A stretch of 64,000 bases of DNA from Chara braunii (GCA_003427395.1 BFEA01000076.1:1119393-1183392); one strand, 5' to 3'; shown: positions 10,670 through 21,829, counted from the stretch's first letter. Translations and numbers: made by a program. Notes: generated from the letters alone by a model not told the origin.

Positions 10670-11423
10670 GTACCAAACAATGACGAAATACGCACTCTAA
10701 TACTAGGAGAGTGCCATGATGCAAAGGGCCACTTCGGATGGAGGAAGACCTACGCTAACCTCCTCAGGTCCTACACATGGGTTGGGATGAAACAAGACTG
10801 CATCTTGTATATTCAAGGCTGCAAAGTTTGTCAGCGCAACAAGAGTTCGATGCAGCCTCCCCTAGGACTATTGAAACCACTTCCTATACCATCGAGACGA
10901 GGAGACTCAATGTCCATAGACTTTATGGATACAAGTCAAGAGTCGAAGTAGTAAGTGGTGGTTATAGTTGACAAGGTTAGAAAATTTGTTGTTTTTGTTC
11001 CATTGCCCGCTGCGGCCAAAACAAAATTAGTGAATTAGTGATCCACAAATTCTTCGATCACTGGGTTGCAGAGTACGAGCGCCCCCTAACTACAATAAGT
11101 GATAGAGATTCTAGATTCACCAGCGAGCATTGGCAACAACTTATGAAAGTTTACGGGTCTAGACTGACCATGTCTTCAGGCAAGCATCCTGAGACTAACG
11201 AACAGGCAGAACAAATGAACAAACTACTACAGCAAGAGCTTCACATGTACATTTGGCCAAATCCGATAGACTATGATGAACTCCTACTGAAGGCAGCTAG
11301 CACCTACAACAACTCAATGCACCTAGCAACTAGTCAGACACCCAACAAGCTGCACTACAGGTGGCGACCACGACAACCAATAGATTGTCTGAATCCAGAT
11401 CAGACTCTGAGGCTGCCTTCTGG

Positions 11424-11905
11424 CGCTAGAGAGTTTGTTGTCCACTACGAGAAGGAAGTTCGAAAGGAAGTTGAGAGCATCCGAAAGGCCCAACATCAAA
11501 TGGTAGTGCAAGCTAACAGGCACCGCAAACCGTCCTCGCTGATGGTGATCTTGTCTGGGTCAAGTCTAAAGAATTCCTTCCGAAACAGGACATTTCTTAA
11601 AAATTACTACTTGCATATCGAGGACCGTGGGAGATTTTAGATGCCATAGAAAACGTAGACGGTCCCTCCACCTGGCACTAGAGAGTTTGCTATCCACTAC
11701 GAGAAGAGAGTTCGGAAGGTCGCTGAGAACATTCGAAAGGCCCAACATCAAATGGTAGAGTAAGCTAACAGGCACCGCAGACCGTTTACGTTTGCTGATG
11801 GTGATCTTGTCTGGTCAAGTCTAAAGAATTCCTTCCAGAAGAGAGCATTTCTAAAAAATTACCTGCATATCGAGGACCGTGGGAAATTTTAGATGTTATA
11901 GGAGA
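11424..11905 (+). repeat. 252-bp tandem duplication in the integrase C-terminus
   Basis: CTAGAGAGTTTG at 11426 recurs at 11678, and AGGACCGT at 11621 recurs at 11873, both with an offset of 252 (84 codons). The duplicated part covers the segment after the integrase core (HYEKEVRKEVESIRKAQHQM and what follows). The copies differ by many substitutions and small indels, and the second carries an in-frame TAA. Confidence 0.9.
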
Positions 11906-12215
11906 CACATACGGACCCTCTTATACTGTTGATATTCCTTTGCACTAACACACATACCCATTGTTTCACGCGTCCAAGTTGCTGCTCTATGTCAGTAATG
12001 AACGCTTCCCTTCACGCAGATCAATGATCCCGAAGATGTTAGATGTCATAGGAGACGCAGTAGGTCCCTCCTATACTGTTGATATTCCTTTGCACTAACA
12101 CACATACCCATTGTTTCATGTGTCCAAGTTGCTGCCCTATGTCCCTAATGACTACTTCCCCCTATGTCCCTAATGGTCGCTTCCCTTCACGCAGATCAAT
12201 GATCCCTCCTGACAT
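11891..12215 (+). repeat. 150-bp tandem duplication containing a 25-bp duplication
   Basis: AGATGTTATAGGAGAC at 11891 recurs as AGATGTCATAGGAGAC at 12041 (offset 150). Within the second copy a 25-bp unit (CCCTATGTCCCTAATG and following) is itself doubled at about 12137-12186, so the offset becomes 175 by the final GATCAATGATCCC. The segment encodes the end of the integrase just before the chromodomain. Confidence 0.85.
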
Positions 12216-12375
12216 GGATGGGAGATATGACATAGATCGGATTCTAGAGGAGGATGTCTACAGGACAGGAAAAAGGGGTAGACCGCAGCAACAGTACAAA
12301 GTTTGGTTTGCGTATCAGGAACCTGAAGATGACCATTTGTACACTAAGGAGGAGTTGATGGAGACTGCACCTTAA

Positions 12376-14165
12376 ATTGTGTCCTATTATGAGTGTGCCC
12401 GAAGGGGTATTGACATCATAGACAGGTAGAGATAAGATCTCTCTCGGAGAACCTCGAAATTAGGCCGATGGGAGTGAAAGGATTTCATGTTGTGCCACAA
12501 TCCCAAGTCCCCGTCCCAAGTCCCAATCCCAAGTCCTAGGTCCTAAGTCCCAATCCCGAGTCCCAAGTCTCATTCCTAAGTCCCAGGTTTTATATCGTCA
12601 ATCCCATTCCATGTCCCATTAGTGGTTCCAACCACATGTACAATATACACGAATACTGTAGAAGAGTAGCTTGCATTTGTACCATGATTGCAGAGGACTA
12701 GGTGAGCTAGTTAAGTAGATCGTGGTAGGAAGTCCCTCGGAGATAGCAGTTATGGGTTGAAAAGTCTGTCTTTAGGAGGCATCACAACTTCAGCCAGGAT
12801 TAGCAGGGCCACTACGCTAGGTGTCAGTTGATCCACGCAAGCAGCTAAACCCAAGAAGAATCTGTGAGTTTCCAGAAGCAAGGAACAAAGGCAAGAGGGC
12901 CAACCCATAACCAACAAAAGATGTCTGGACGGGGGATCAACAAGTATAAAAACCCAACAGCAGCAGGAAGGATCAACCATTCATGTGCGAATTGCGAAAG
13001 TATTGCGGGTTACTTGTGTGACAGTGCGACGTGGATGGGAGAGGGCATCAATAGAGGAGCAAGTGCCCAGCGAGGAAGGAGACATCTGGTTACCACAGCT
13101 AGGGAGAAGGAAGGAGACGGCCATAGCCCCAAAGGTTCGAGGAATACCTCACAATTGTATTCAAGGCAGATCCTACAGAGAGAGAGAGAGAGAGGGAGAG
13201 CTTGAGCGCAATGAGGTCAAGAGGGCAAAGACTTGAGAGAGAAGAGAGAAGAGAGGGAGAGAGAGAGAGAGGGAAGCCAAACATCAAGGGAGGAGTTGAG
13301 TACATACTTGAGTCAGGATTGCAGTGTTGAGTTGCAGCAACTACCGCTGGTTACTAGAACTCTCCACTTGTAAACTTCTCGTATTTTGTGTGGGAGCATA
13401 TCTGACGATGGTTCATGTGTCATCTCTCTGGTGAGGTGTGAACTTTCTGTGAATGCTCTCACCTTGCATCTCCGAGTTGGTCTGGAATTGCGAGGTTCAT
13501 TGCACTTCTTTGTCCTTTTAGCTCTTTGCTGCACCAATAGAGGGAACATGGACTGACCAATCCTATGCAAGACGCTAACCAGATCGTCTATAAATATTTA
13601 TGGCAGGGATCTGTTCTAAATACGGGTTGTGATCGTCGTCCTGTCTGCGATGTTAAATAATTCCTGAGGACCTTGGGGTTTGTCCTTAAACTGACTCTTG
13701 ATCAGCCAGATCAGTCGGATGGAAAGCTCGTTGCACGCGAGGATAAACAAAGGGCAGTGCTGGTCATAAGCGGTTCATGGGCACAGGGGTAAGCCGTTAA
13801 TGCACACCTTAGACACCGCTGCTTGTTGACGCGGACAGGCACGTTCAGTCACAATTATTTCCATTGCGCATACATCTGTGCACATGATTTATTTTTATTT
13901 TGATCAATTGGTGGACAAACTGCTCACACCTAACAGATTGCTAACACCTAACAGACAGCCTAAATTTGTAGTGTAGTATTCTACCATTGCCAGTTTTGTT
14001 CGACGCTACTGTGAGTGAAACTGATCAAAGTAAGATTTGACCATGTGCTCAATTTGTGTACATGTTGTTGATGCCGCTTGAACATTAGCCTAGGTGACTT
14101 GCCAGATATTAATCTATTTTTATTTATTTTTCAACCCGGTCAGAAACACGTTGTGGTAAGCCCCG
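12376..14165. other. Region between gypsy-1 and gypsy-2, possible LTR remnants
   Basis: Contents: a short degenerate repeat of the type CCCAAGTCCCAAT at about 12495-12590, AG-rich patches at 13158-13200 and 13240-13275, and otherwise unremarkable sequence. The 3' LTR of gypsy-1 and the 5' LTR of gypsy-2 should lie here, but I found neither a matching pair nor a primer-binding site. Frames at 12864-13236 are low in complexity and not convincing. Confidence 0.35.
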
Positions 14166-15070
14166 GTGAGGGCACTGTTCCAGACAACGTCTGCCTGGCT
14201 GATAAGTGGACCAGGCAGTGGTGAGGATAGATCTGTAGGAAGAAGGGTGATACGTCAAGAGTCTTTTAGGATCCCAATCGTGCACCAAGCTTTACCACCT
14301 GAGGGAGAGAGGGCTATACGACGGGAAGTAGTAGCTGAACGTTTGCAGAGGGCTAGAGAAGCGGCAGCAGCAGCCGAGCAATTGCTTTCAGCGGCAACAG
14401 CCACTGAAGCAGCTATGGCTACTTCCACTGCTTCCTACGGTCAGCAGACATTCCGCATGCCCACCAGTTCGCAGTCCACATCCAGCGGGATGGGACCAAG
14501 CAGTTCTTCTAGTTAGATGGCAGGCTCGCAGTACAACTCGCCACCTCCACACACAAGAGAAGCAATTGAACTCCAGCAAGTGGAGTTGATCCACTTCCGG
14601 TTAGAGAAGGAACTTAGAAGCCACCAAAAGAGAAACATATATTAGAAATAGGAAAGCCAGACTAGAGAGTAGGAGGGCAGACAAAGTTGTTGTAAAAGGG
14701 TTAGATGACAATATCCTTGACGACACAAGCAAAATCCTCAAGGCAGGTCTATTGTCCATGGATGCTTACATGGACAGCAAACTGGATGCTATGTGGGATA
14801 CCCTCGACCAGATATCGGGTACCATGCAGGGGTTGGGAAGAGCTTTCACATCTCCAACTAGCGGGCCCGGTTTCTGGCCCTCAACTTTTCCATCACCGAT
14901 GTACTCACCGATCATGACAGGTCCCACTATGTCTCAGTTTACCAATTAGCAATACAACAGTTGTTGCTTCGTCATCTTCACGTCCAACGGTTAACATTAC
15001 ACAACAATCAGTCCCACCACAGGAACAACAGCAGCCTTGATATCCTAAGACCCCACTGAAACCACCCTCA
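14166..15070 (+). pseudogene. Gypsy-2 gag, N-terminal part
   Basis: An open frame of 116 aa begins at 14166, containing an alanine-rich helix (REAAAAAEQLLSAAT) followed by a Ser/Thr/Gly-rich tail and a TAG at 14514. Further gag-like coding in other frames (MDSKLDAMWDTLDQISGTM at 14770 and following) continues towards the capsid region. This matches the poorly conserved N-terminal region of gypsy gag in position and composition only. At least two frameshifts or stops break it. Confidence 0.55.
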
Positions 15071-15875
15071 ACCTTCTAGGGTGATAAGAAGGATGAGGTT
15101 GTCGACACTTGGTTGAGAACGGTGCCACTATGGGTGAGGGCGAAGAGGACACTGCTCGAGGAAGAGGTGATCATTGTCGCCTCGTATCTTGAGGGATCGC
15201 CAGCCCGATGGCTAGACGGATTGGTAGCCTCGAAAAGGTTCGGGAGGGAATGAATGATTGGGCTAAGACCCATAATTTAGAGAGTTTTATGGAGTTGGTA
15301 GAAACACAATGGCACAACCCTCAGCAGGCCCAACAGGCCATTGACACATTGACCCGACTTTATACTAAGAAGTACAAATGCATGCGTGAACTTACCTCTG
15401 TCGTGGAGCGTTTCATTATCGTCCCCAGCATACGTTACGATCCACAGGTCTTAATGACAATGTTCTTAAGACGTCTTCCCACAAACGTCAAGAAATTGTT
15501 GGTCAGCGAGGCCAGCATTGAATATCACACTCTCGCCTCCTTTAGCAAGAAGGCCTTAGACTTAGAGACTAGGCTAGGAGGAGCCCAACAACCCTCATTG
15601 GATGGGAGAAGAAAAAGGGTAGTCGATTGATGATGGTTGATTCCGACGAAAATCAAACCAACATCGACGATGTTTCTAACCTTGTGGACGAAACAGAGTT
15701 TGGACGAGAGGATAGTGTTGAGGGTGGCAACCTCCCTTCCTTAATAAAGGTTAAAACAACTGGTCGTGGCAAGCGTGGTCAACAGAAGAGTCGGGGGCAG
15801 ACCCAAAACTCGAACAAGACCCCAACTCAGGTGAGGGCGGGTCTAGATCAAGATGTGTGGCGAGACCGTTATTAG
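15071..15875 (+). pseudogene. Gypsy-2 gag, capsid (retrotransposon gag) domain
   Basis: The capsid-like domain begins at about 15075 (DKKDEVVDTWLRTVP), shifts frame near 15240, and continues DWAKTHNLESFMELVE with a helical region to 15630 (FLRRLPTNVKKLLV). A further frame at 15627-15875 is acidic and then basic (SEN-type to GRGKRGQQKSRG), as expected before a nucleocapsid. Gag assembles the virus-like particle around the element RNA. Frameshifts near 15240 and 15625 and a TAG at 15873 inactivate it. Confidence 0.75.
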
Positions 15876-15884
15876 CGAGGAGCT

Positions 15885-15926
15885 TGCATTAACTACAGCG
15901 AGTACGACCTTCAGCAGTTTAGGTGC
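15885..15926 (+). other. Degenerate gag zinc knuckle
   Basis: The 14 codons read CINYSEYDLQQFRC. This has exactly the spacing of the retroviral CX2CX4HX4C RNA-binding knuckle, with the second Cys replaced by Tyr and the His by Leu. It lies in a separate frame just after the stop that ends the basic region of gag. The match rests on spacing and position, so it is a decayed knuckle rather than a functional one. Confidence 0.7.
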
Positions 15927-16154
15927 AGGAATGCGAAGGTATCGCAGAAGATACCTCCCAAAGGTGGTTTTGCAAATTCTTCTTCCCAAGGTGGAGCTTC
16001 TATGAGCTCCAGTTCGGGAAACACATCAGCTAGTAGTAGTTGTAGTTGCTTCTAGTCCTAATGAAGTGGGCGATGTACCCTCCCCACTTCAAGAGTTGGT
16101 CGAAGCTATTGAGTTTTTCGTCACCCCGCAAATGCATCTTGACCCAACGATACG

Positions 16155-16499
16155 TTGTTCGTTGGATGTGTCCTAGGCCTTAGAGGACCTAGAAAGTTAG
16201 TCAACCCTTGTGAGTCCTGGGTGGCACTAAGTAGTGGTCCTAGAGGGGAGCATTTCGTAGTGGAAGTTGGTGTAGGTGGCCTCAAGTGTGGTGCCTTCGT
16301 AGACATCGGCTCCACACGGAACTTGATAAGTCACGACTGCGTTGAGAGACTGCGCCTAAAGGACCGGGTGCAACTCCTAAGTAGACCAATAGCATTTACT
16401 TCGGCCAACAAAAAGCGCATGTTGGTAGAGGACTACGTCGGGGACATGCTCTGCCCTTCTCTTATGGAGGTGGGGAACTTAATAAGATTTTGTTCCTAG
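16155..16499 (+). pseudogene. Gypsy-2 aspartic protease domain
   Basis: The frame contains CGAFVDIGSTRNLIS at about 16288-16330, which corresponds to the retropepsin active-site segment (usually D-T/S-G). Here it is Asp-Ile-Gly at 16302-16310, so the Thr/Ser that follows the catalytic Asp is lost. A second conserved stretch (RPIAFTSANKKRM) follows. The domain sits between gag and RT as expected for Ty3/gypsy and ends in a frameshift/stop near 16499. Confidence 0.75.
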
Positions 16500-16728
16500 T
16501 CAGCGACGACTTGCCATTGACATGTTATTAGGTATGTACTACCTCGAGGTTGCCAGGCCCCAGTTTGACTAGGACAAGAAAGTGCTAAAGCATAAGTTGG
16601 CTAATGGGAGCATCGTTAGACTAGCAAAGTACAAGGCTAGTAGGTTAGTTGACTCCTATGGGTGCTTGTGTGCAGCCTCATTCAATAATTACTATAATAA
16701 ACAGAATCAAGAGGCGGGTATATACTGA

Positions 16729-17640
16729 GTGTTTGTCTCTGAGAAAGTGGAGGCCGTTAAAACACCCCCACAAATAGAATTTGTAGTTGATAAGTACCCT
16801 GATATGTTTGAGGAGCCTTCAAGAGTCGTGGATAGGGACGTTGTCCATGCCATAGAGATGATCCGAGGTAGCAAGATACCCAAAGGACAAATCTATAGGA
16901 TGGCACCGACCGAGTTACACGAACTTCGAGGACAACTGAAAGAGCTTATAGAAAAGGGTTGGATACGGCCTAGCACCTCCCCGTTCGGCTCACCCTTCTT
17001 ATTTGTTCCAAAGAAGGGGGGATCATTGCGGATGTGCATTGATTATAGAGGCCTCAATGCCATCACAGTTAAAAACGCAAAGCCTCTTACCTCGCATCGA
17101 CGACCTACTGGATAGGTGCAGGGGTGTAAGTATCTCACCAAGATAAACTATAAATTAGGGTACCATTAGATTGCCATTAGACCAGAAGACCAACACAAAA
17201 ACACTTTTCAGACCAGGTACGGTCTGTACGAGTTTGTGGTGATGCCCTTTGGCCTTTGCAATTCGTAGCGTACATTGGATAAGTTTATCGTCGTGTACCT
17301 CGACGACATTTTTATCTTCAGTAGAACTATTGAGGAGCATGCTCAACATGTAAAAAAAATACTCCTACGACAGCACACGATAAATTTTGAAAAATGTGAG
17401 TTCGATCGCACTAAATTTTGTACTTGGGTCATGAGGTATCCGCAAAAGGAATTAGGCCCGAAGATGTGAAGGAAGCTAACATTCGTGACTGGCCAGGACC
17501 TCATTCTGTGACCAAGGTCAGATCATTCTTAGGGATGTGTGGCTATTACCGAAACTTCGTGAAGAACTATAGTACGGTTGCCTCCCCTTTGACTGCTCTA
17601 ACCATGGCTACGATCCGGACGTCCGGACCATCGTCCTGAC
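16729..17640 (+). pseudogene. Gypsy-2 reverse transcriptase
   Basis: The RT reads from [11 protein letters not shown] through [13 protein letters not shown] and [19 protein letters not shown] (16729-17100). A frameshift follows at about 17095, then QTRYGLYEFVVMPFGLCN, then a deletion of roughly 14 codons and a TAG, and then KFIVVYLDDIFIFSRTIEEH with an intact catalytic YLDD at 17296-17307. Another frameshift at about 17415 leads into the thumb (GIRPEDVKEANIRDWP) and SFLGMCGYYRNFVKNYS. The coding sequence is then cut at 17602 by the MITE insertion. The active site survives, but the enzyme could not be made. Confidence 0.9.
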
Positions 17641-18178
17641 GGTTTGGATTCAATCCGGACTCCAAACATTCGGTCTAGAAGGTCCGGATCTGCCAAAATT
17701 CGAGGGGGAAAAAAAAAATAAAAATGGTCCAAGACCCTTCCCCATTGAGGAGCCAAGCCCCCAAAATTGTTTAGGGGGGTTTTCAGGCCCGTATTTGCTT
17801 TTGTGGGGGGTCCGCACATGCTCTCTCTCTCTATAATAATTTATTAGACATCCCCAATTATTTAATTGTTAATAACTCGTTACCTTTTATTAATTTCTAA
17901 AGTCTTTTTTGAAGCTTTTTTATAGTTTTTGCCTTGTAACTCAAATTTGGTTAGGAATTCTGACATGACTCAAAAGTGGTTTGCATTGTTATTCTGCATA
18001 GCATACTTTTTTTTCAGATTTTTTTTTATTTTTTAATGGGCCGAACATTTCGGACCGTCGGGATCCCCCCACGTCCGGAGGTCCAAAAATATCCAAAATT
18101 CCGAACGTTCGAAAAGTACCGGACACGGATCCGGTTCCATATCCGGAAATGTCCGGGTCCGGGTCCGACGTAGCCATG
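17603..18178. mobile_element. hAT-like MITE inserted in gypsy-2 pol
   Basis: This 576-bp insertion begins CATGGCTACG and ends with its exact inverse CGTAGCCATG. It is flanked on both sides by the 8-bp direct repeat GCTCTAAC (17595-17602 and 18179-18186). An 8-bp target duplication is characteristic of hAT DNA transposons. The ends beyond the 10-bp perfect inverted repeat are rich in CCGGAC/GTCCGG motifs in both orientations, as in hAT subterminal repeats. The interior is AT-rich with no transposase, so this is a non-autonomous element. Removing it in thought rejoins the gypsy-2 TALT and following pol sequence. Confidence 0.9.
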
Positions 18179-18186
18179 GCTCTAAC

Positions 18187-18745
18187 ACACCTTTGACGCC
18201 ATGGGAATAGACAGACGCATGTGAGGCTGCATCCAAGAGATTGAAGTATGCCCTCACACGTCATGAGATTCTCATGGTCCCCGATCCCAAAAGGCCTTTT
18301 GTTGTGACCACCGACGCAAGCCAATATGGCATTGGCGTGGTGCTGGCTCAACAGGAAAGTTGAGGCCGATCGAGTACATGACCAAGAAAATATCATCAAA
18401 GAAGTTGGCGAAATCCACCTACGAAAGGGAACTCTACGCCCTTTACAAAGCACTGTCCAATGGAAACACTTTGTTGGGAAGTTTTTTCTACCTAGGAACC
18501 AACCACCAAACACTCAGTGGATCAAGACACAACCTCTCCTCTCTCATGCACTCAAACGCTGGATTGAAGTCATAGAGCCATATGACTTCAAGGTAGATTA
18601 CGTAAAGGGAGAGTACAACAAGGTTGTTGATGCGCTGTCACGTAGGGCAGACTACCTGGGTGCACTGATTACTGAGTTTGGCTTATCAAATGATGTAACT
18701 CGATCCTTGGTGGAAGCCTACAAGGAAGACCCTGTCACGATGGAC
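18187..18745 (+). pseudogene. Gypsy-2 RNase H and connection region
   Basis: Coding resumes at about 18222 after the MITE (RLKYALTRHEILMVPDPK) and shows the RNase H catalytic segments TTDASQYGIGVVLAQQE (Asp kept, about 18300) and STYERELYALY (Glu kept, about 18420). The third acidic position is altered: LGTNHQTL at 18492-18515 has Asn (AAC at 18501-18503) where Asp is expected. The domain ends with VDYVKGEYNKVVDALSRRAD. Frameshifts occur near 18355 and 18530. The last half is open to the integrase. Confidence 0.9.
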
Positions 18746-19504
18746 ATCATGCGCAAACTTGAGGCTAGAGATAAGGCCACATCGGATGAGTTTGCCATGG
18801 TGGATGGGTTGCTCTTTCTCGAAAAGGCAGGATTCAAAAGATTAGTTGTTCCAGCTAGTGAAATTTTGCGTAGTTTATTTTTAGCCGAGTGCCACGACAC
18901 GACCAGACACTTCGGCTACAAAAAGACAAGTGCTAATTTAGTACAACGTTTTTGGTGGCCTGGTATGCTTGACGAAGCAAAGAACTACGTACAGACTTAT
19001 CGTCTGTCAGCGGGACAAGCCACGAACTCGAGCTCCGCTTGGGTTACTCAAGCCCTTGCCCATTCCTATCGGTCCTGGACGAAGTGTATCCATGGACTTC
19101 ATGGACACACTCATGACCAACAAACATCATGCGCAAACTTGAGGCTAGAGATAAGGCCACATCAGATGAGTTTGCCATGGTGGATGGGTTACTCTATCTT
19201 GAAAAGGTAGGATTCAAAAGATTTAGTTGTTCCAGCTAGTGAAATTTTGTACAGTTTATTTTTAGGTGAGTGCCACGACACAACCGGACACTTCAGATAC
19301 AAAAAAAGACGAGTGCTAATATAGTACAAGGTTTTTGGTGGCCTGGAATGCTCCACGAAGCGAAGTAGTATGTATAAACTTGTCAAGTCTATCAACGGGA
19401 CAAGCCGTGAACTCAAGCTCTGCTTGGGTTACTCAAGCCCTTGCCCATTCCTGTCGGTCCCGGATAAAGCGTATCCATGGAATTCATGGACACACTCGTG
19501 ACCA
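18745..19504 (+). repeat. 380-bp tandem duplication in gypsy-2 integrase
   Basis: ACATCATGCGCAAACTTG at 18744 recurs at 19124, an offset of 380. The repeated unit runs through the zinc finger to the SVSMDF segment. The two copies differ by scattered substitutions and small indels. In copy one the first zinc-finger Cys is Tyr. In copy two the second Cys is Tyr. The offset is not a multiple of three. Confidence 0.9.
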
Positions 19505-20148
19505 GCAAGAGTGGGAAGAGGCACATCTTCGCCATAGTTGACAGGTTTACTAAGTACGCTAGACTAATTGCCATGCCGGAAACAGCGAGGACAGACCATG
19601 TCATCAAGTTATTTATGGATAACTAGGTGCGTGATTTCGGACTGGCCAAGTCCATCGTTAGTGATAGAGATGTTTGTTTCGCCAATAAGATGTGGAAGAG
19701 GGTTGTTGAACAAATGGGCAGCCAACTCCAAATGACTTCGAGGAATCATCATGAAGCCAACGGTCAAGCTGAACAGACGAACCATGTGGTGCAGCATCTG
19801 CTGAGGCATTACATTAAGCCTAGCCAGGATGGCTGGGATGAGAAGTTGCCACTCATCGCCAGTTTGTACAACAACGCTGTACACAGCACCAACGGCGTCA
19901 GTCTGAAGCAGCTGCATTTGGGGTGGAAGCCTAGATTTGCTCTAGACTTTCTCCTGCCTAAAAACCGATCTGCTGCAACTCCTGGAACCATAGAATTTGG
20001 TGTCCGCTATGAGAAGTTGCAGCGGGTTGTCAAGCACATTAAGAAATCTCAAGAAGCAATGATTGCTTATGAGAACCAACATCGACGACAGTCCATATTT
20101 CAGGTAGGGGAACGTGTTTGGGTCAAGGCTAGTGAGGTAGGACAATAG
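18746..20148 (+). pseudogene. Gypsy-2 integrase, internally duplicated
   Basis: The zinc-binding domain (H-x4-H in CHDTTRHFGYKK) starts at about 18888, followed by a frameshift inside the C-x2-C pair. LLKPLPIPIGPGRSVSMDFMD, with the first catalytic Asp, follows at about 19050-19100. A 380-bp tandem duplication then repeats the zinc finger and linker. In the second copy the catalytic Asp is Glu (GAA at 19480-19482). The core continues through KYARLIAMPETARTDHVIK, a TAG at 19624, IVSDRDVCF (second Asp kept) and HEANGQAEQTN (Glu kept), then the C-terminal GERVWVKASE module. The integrase of this element cannot be produced intact. Confidence 0.9.
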
Positions 20149-20628
20149 TTCGACATCTCTAGGAAACTAATGCCTCAATATTTCTGTCCTTGAGAAGTCT
20201 TGGCTATCGTGGGTAGTGAGTTGGACGGTCCCTCGTACGTTATTCGAATCCCTGGTCACCTGCGTACTTACACTGTATTTCATGCCTCAAAGCTTCCACC
20301 TTTCCCTAGGACACAATAGTTCCCATCAAGAAGATCAATGCTGCCCCCAACCATGGATGGCCACGTGGACGTCGACGACATTTTGGACCACAAAGATATG
20401 CCCGTCGCCAAGTCTGTGGGTAGAGGAAGACCGCCGGAACCCAAGAGGGAGTACCGGGTCAGATTCAAGCATCGCACTGATCCAAAAGAAGACCAACGGT
20501 TCACAAGAGAGGAGCTGGTTGAAACAGCACCTCCAATCGTGGCAGATTATGAAAGAAGGTTAAAGGGGAAGGCTCCTGCTCAAGAAGCATCTCAGCGGGC
20601 TTTGGAAGCTAAGGGGGATGGAATGTGA
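20149..20628 (+). pseudogene. Gypsy-2 integrase C-terminus and chromodomain-like tail
   Basis: After the TAG at 20146, coding-like sequence continues (DGPSYVIRIPGHLRTY then FHASKL at 20222-20298). A clear frame at 20338-20628 reads MLPPTMDGHVDVDDILDHK, a Lys/Arg/Pro-rich segment, EYRVRFKHR and FTREELVETAP. The IDDIL...EYxVRFK...EEL order is that of a chromodomain, which in chromoviruses directs integration to chromatin. It is degenerate compared with canonical aromatic-cage chromodomains. The frame ends in TGA at 20626-20628. Confidence 0.75.
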
Positions 20629-21380
20629 GGAATGTGTGTCGTAGCCCACATGCACATGATATGGGTTGTGCCCCCTAGCAAGCATCGTGCAAGCCCTAAG
20701 TGAAGGCGGGCCTGAATATCCACAAGAGGACCTTATCTCAGCATTTTCAAATGTGGGTATCAAACAGTTGCAGCACGCCAATTGATTGAAGTGCAATGTG
20801 AGCCTCTCTGCGGGCTCTTTCCAAAAACAGCAGCTGCGTCAAGCAGTTGAGCCCGAGGACGGGTGTATGCGCTCTGGTACACACAGTGTGACGCCCACAC
20901 ATCACTAAGTGGCCGCAGGTGAGTCAGAATGCAGCATTGTCGTCACAAAGGCCCAGCAAGCCAATGAGAGTACAGCAAGCTTGGAGGCTGCCTGGACGTG
21001 CCCAACCAAAAAGGGATCAGGCCCACAACTGTCGGACAGGGCTTGGACGTAGACATTGGGGCCCGATCGGAAGCTACTGGGAGCTTCCTCAGCCAGGCCC
21101 ATGCAGCCAAAAACAGGGCTACGACTTCCATATACGAAGATCGCTGGCCAGAGTGGGAATATTATGGCCTAGGCAGGCAATGCGGACACGCTGCTGCGTT
21201 GCTGCACAAGTGTCTGCATGTGCGCAGCTGGCTGGGACGCAAGCGGGTGCTATGAGAGGAGAGGGGCGTTGCTAGGCAGCGGGCCCACGATAGCCATAGC
21301 CGACCGCAAGGGCGCATGCGGATGATGGGGAAAGGTGGTCTTCGGCTAGGAGGCGCATGAGTGGGTGGCCGAGATCAAAC

Positions 21381-21575
21381 GAGGGGAGGAGAGAGAACGT
21401 ACCTGGTGTATGTGGGAGGTCAGCATTGGTATGGATGTCATGTACGTTGGTCTTCAACGTCGGAAGCGATCCGATCGCAAGGGAGGAGAGAGAACGTACT
21501 TCGTGTATGTGGGAGGTCGGCATTGGTATTGACGTCATGTACATTGGTCTTCAACGTCAAAAGTGATCCTATTGC
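21381..21575 (+). repeat. 97-bp tandem duplication
   Basis: GAGAGAACGTAC at 21391 recurs at 21488 (offset 97). Both copies continue with GTGTATGTGGGAGGTC, a CATTGGTAT block and GGTCTTCAACGTC. They are diverged by a few substitutions. Confidence 0.9.
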
Positions 21576-21829
21576 ACGAATGTAGATTGGCTAGATAGGC
21601 TCAATACGGTAGGCTGGGCGCTGGGCGCCAGACAAAGATGAGCGACATTGGATACTGTCTTGGTGGGACTTGAGCGCGATAACAATGACACATGAGTTCA
21701 CTGCTTTTCTCTTATTTGGATGGAATCTTGGTGCATTTGAGCTCACTGCTTGGTACATGCCTACCTAGACTTCTGCGTGATTTTGCAACTTGTATATTTG
21801 TCTATCGCACTCGCTCATATTCCTTGCAC

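Larger units (their letters stand above)
9265..12375 (+). pseudogene. Gypsy-1: degenerate Ty3/gypsy chromovirus pol
   Basis: Remains of an LTR-retrotransposon polyprotein lie in collinear order. RT fingers ([16 protein letters not shown]) start at 9285, then after a short deletion comes VVVPFGLTDAPTTFQR at 9490. The RT catalytic YxDD is YLDY at 9586-9597, so the second Asp is lost. The thumb is intact to about 9867. RNase H follows (TTDAGQYGIG at about 10026, and YSNHETL at 10222, where an expected Asp is Asn). The integrase zinc finger (H-x4-H, C-x2-C, about 10712-10845), the integrase core with SDRDSRF and EQAEQMN (11038-11640), and a chromodomain-like end (IDRILEEDVYRTGK, 12231-12375) complete the order. 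Several frameshifts and stops are present. It has no gag and no recognisable LTR, and it cannot encode an active enzyme. Confidence 0.9.

Noticed and set aside
11323-11775. Two similar minus-strand frames (MPVSL...)
   Set aside because: They are antisense shadows of the duplicated integrase segment in gypsy-1.
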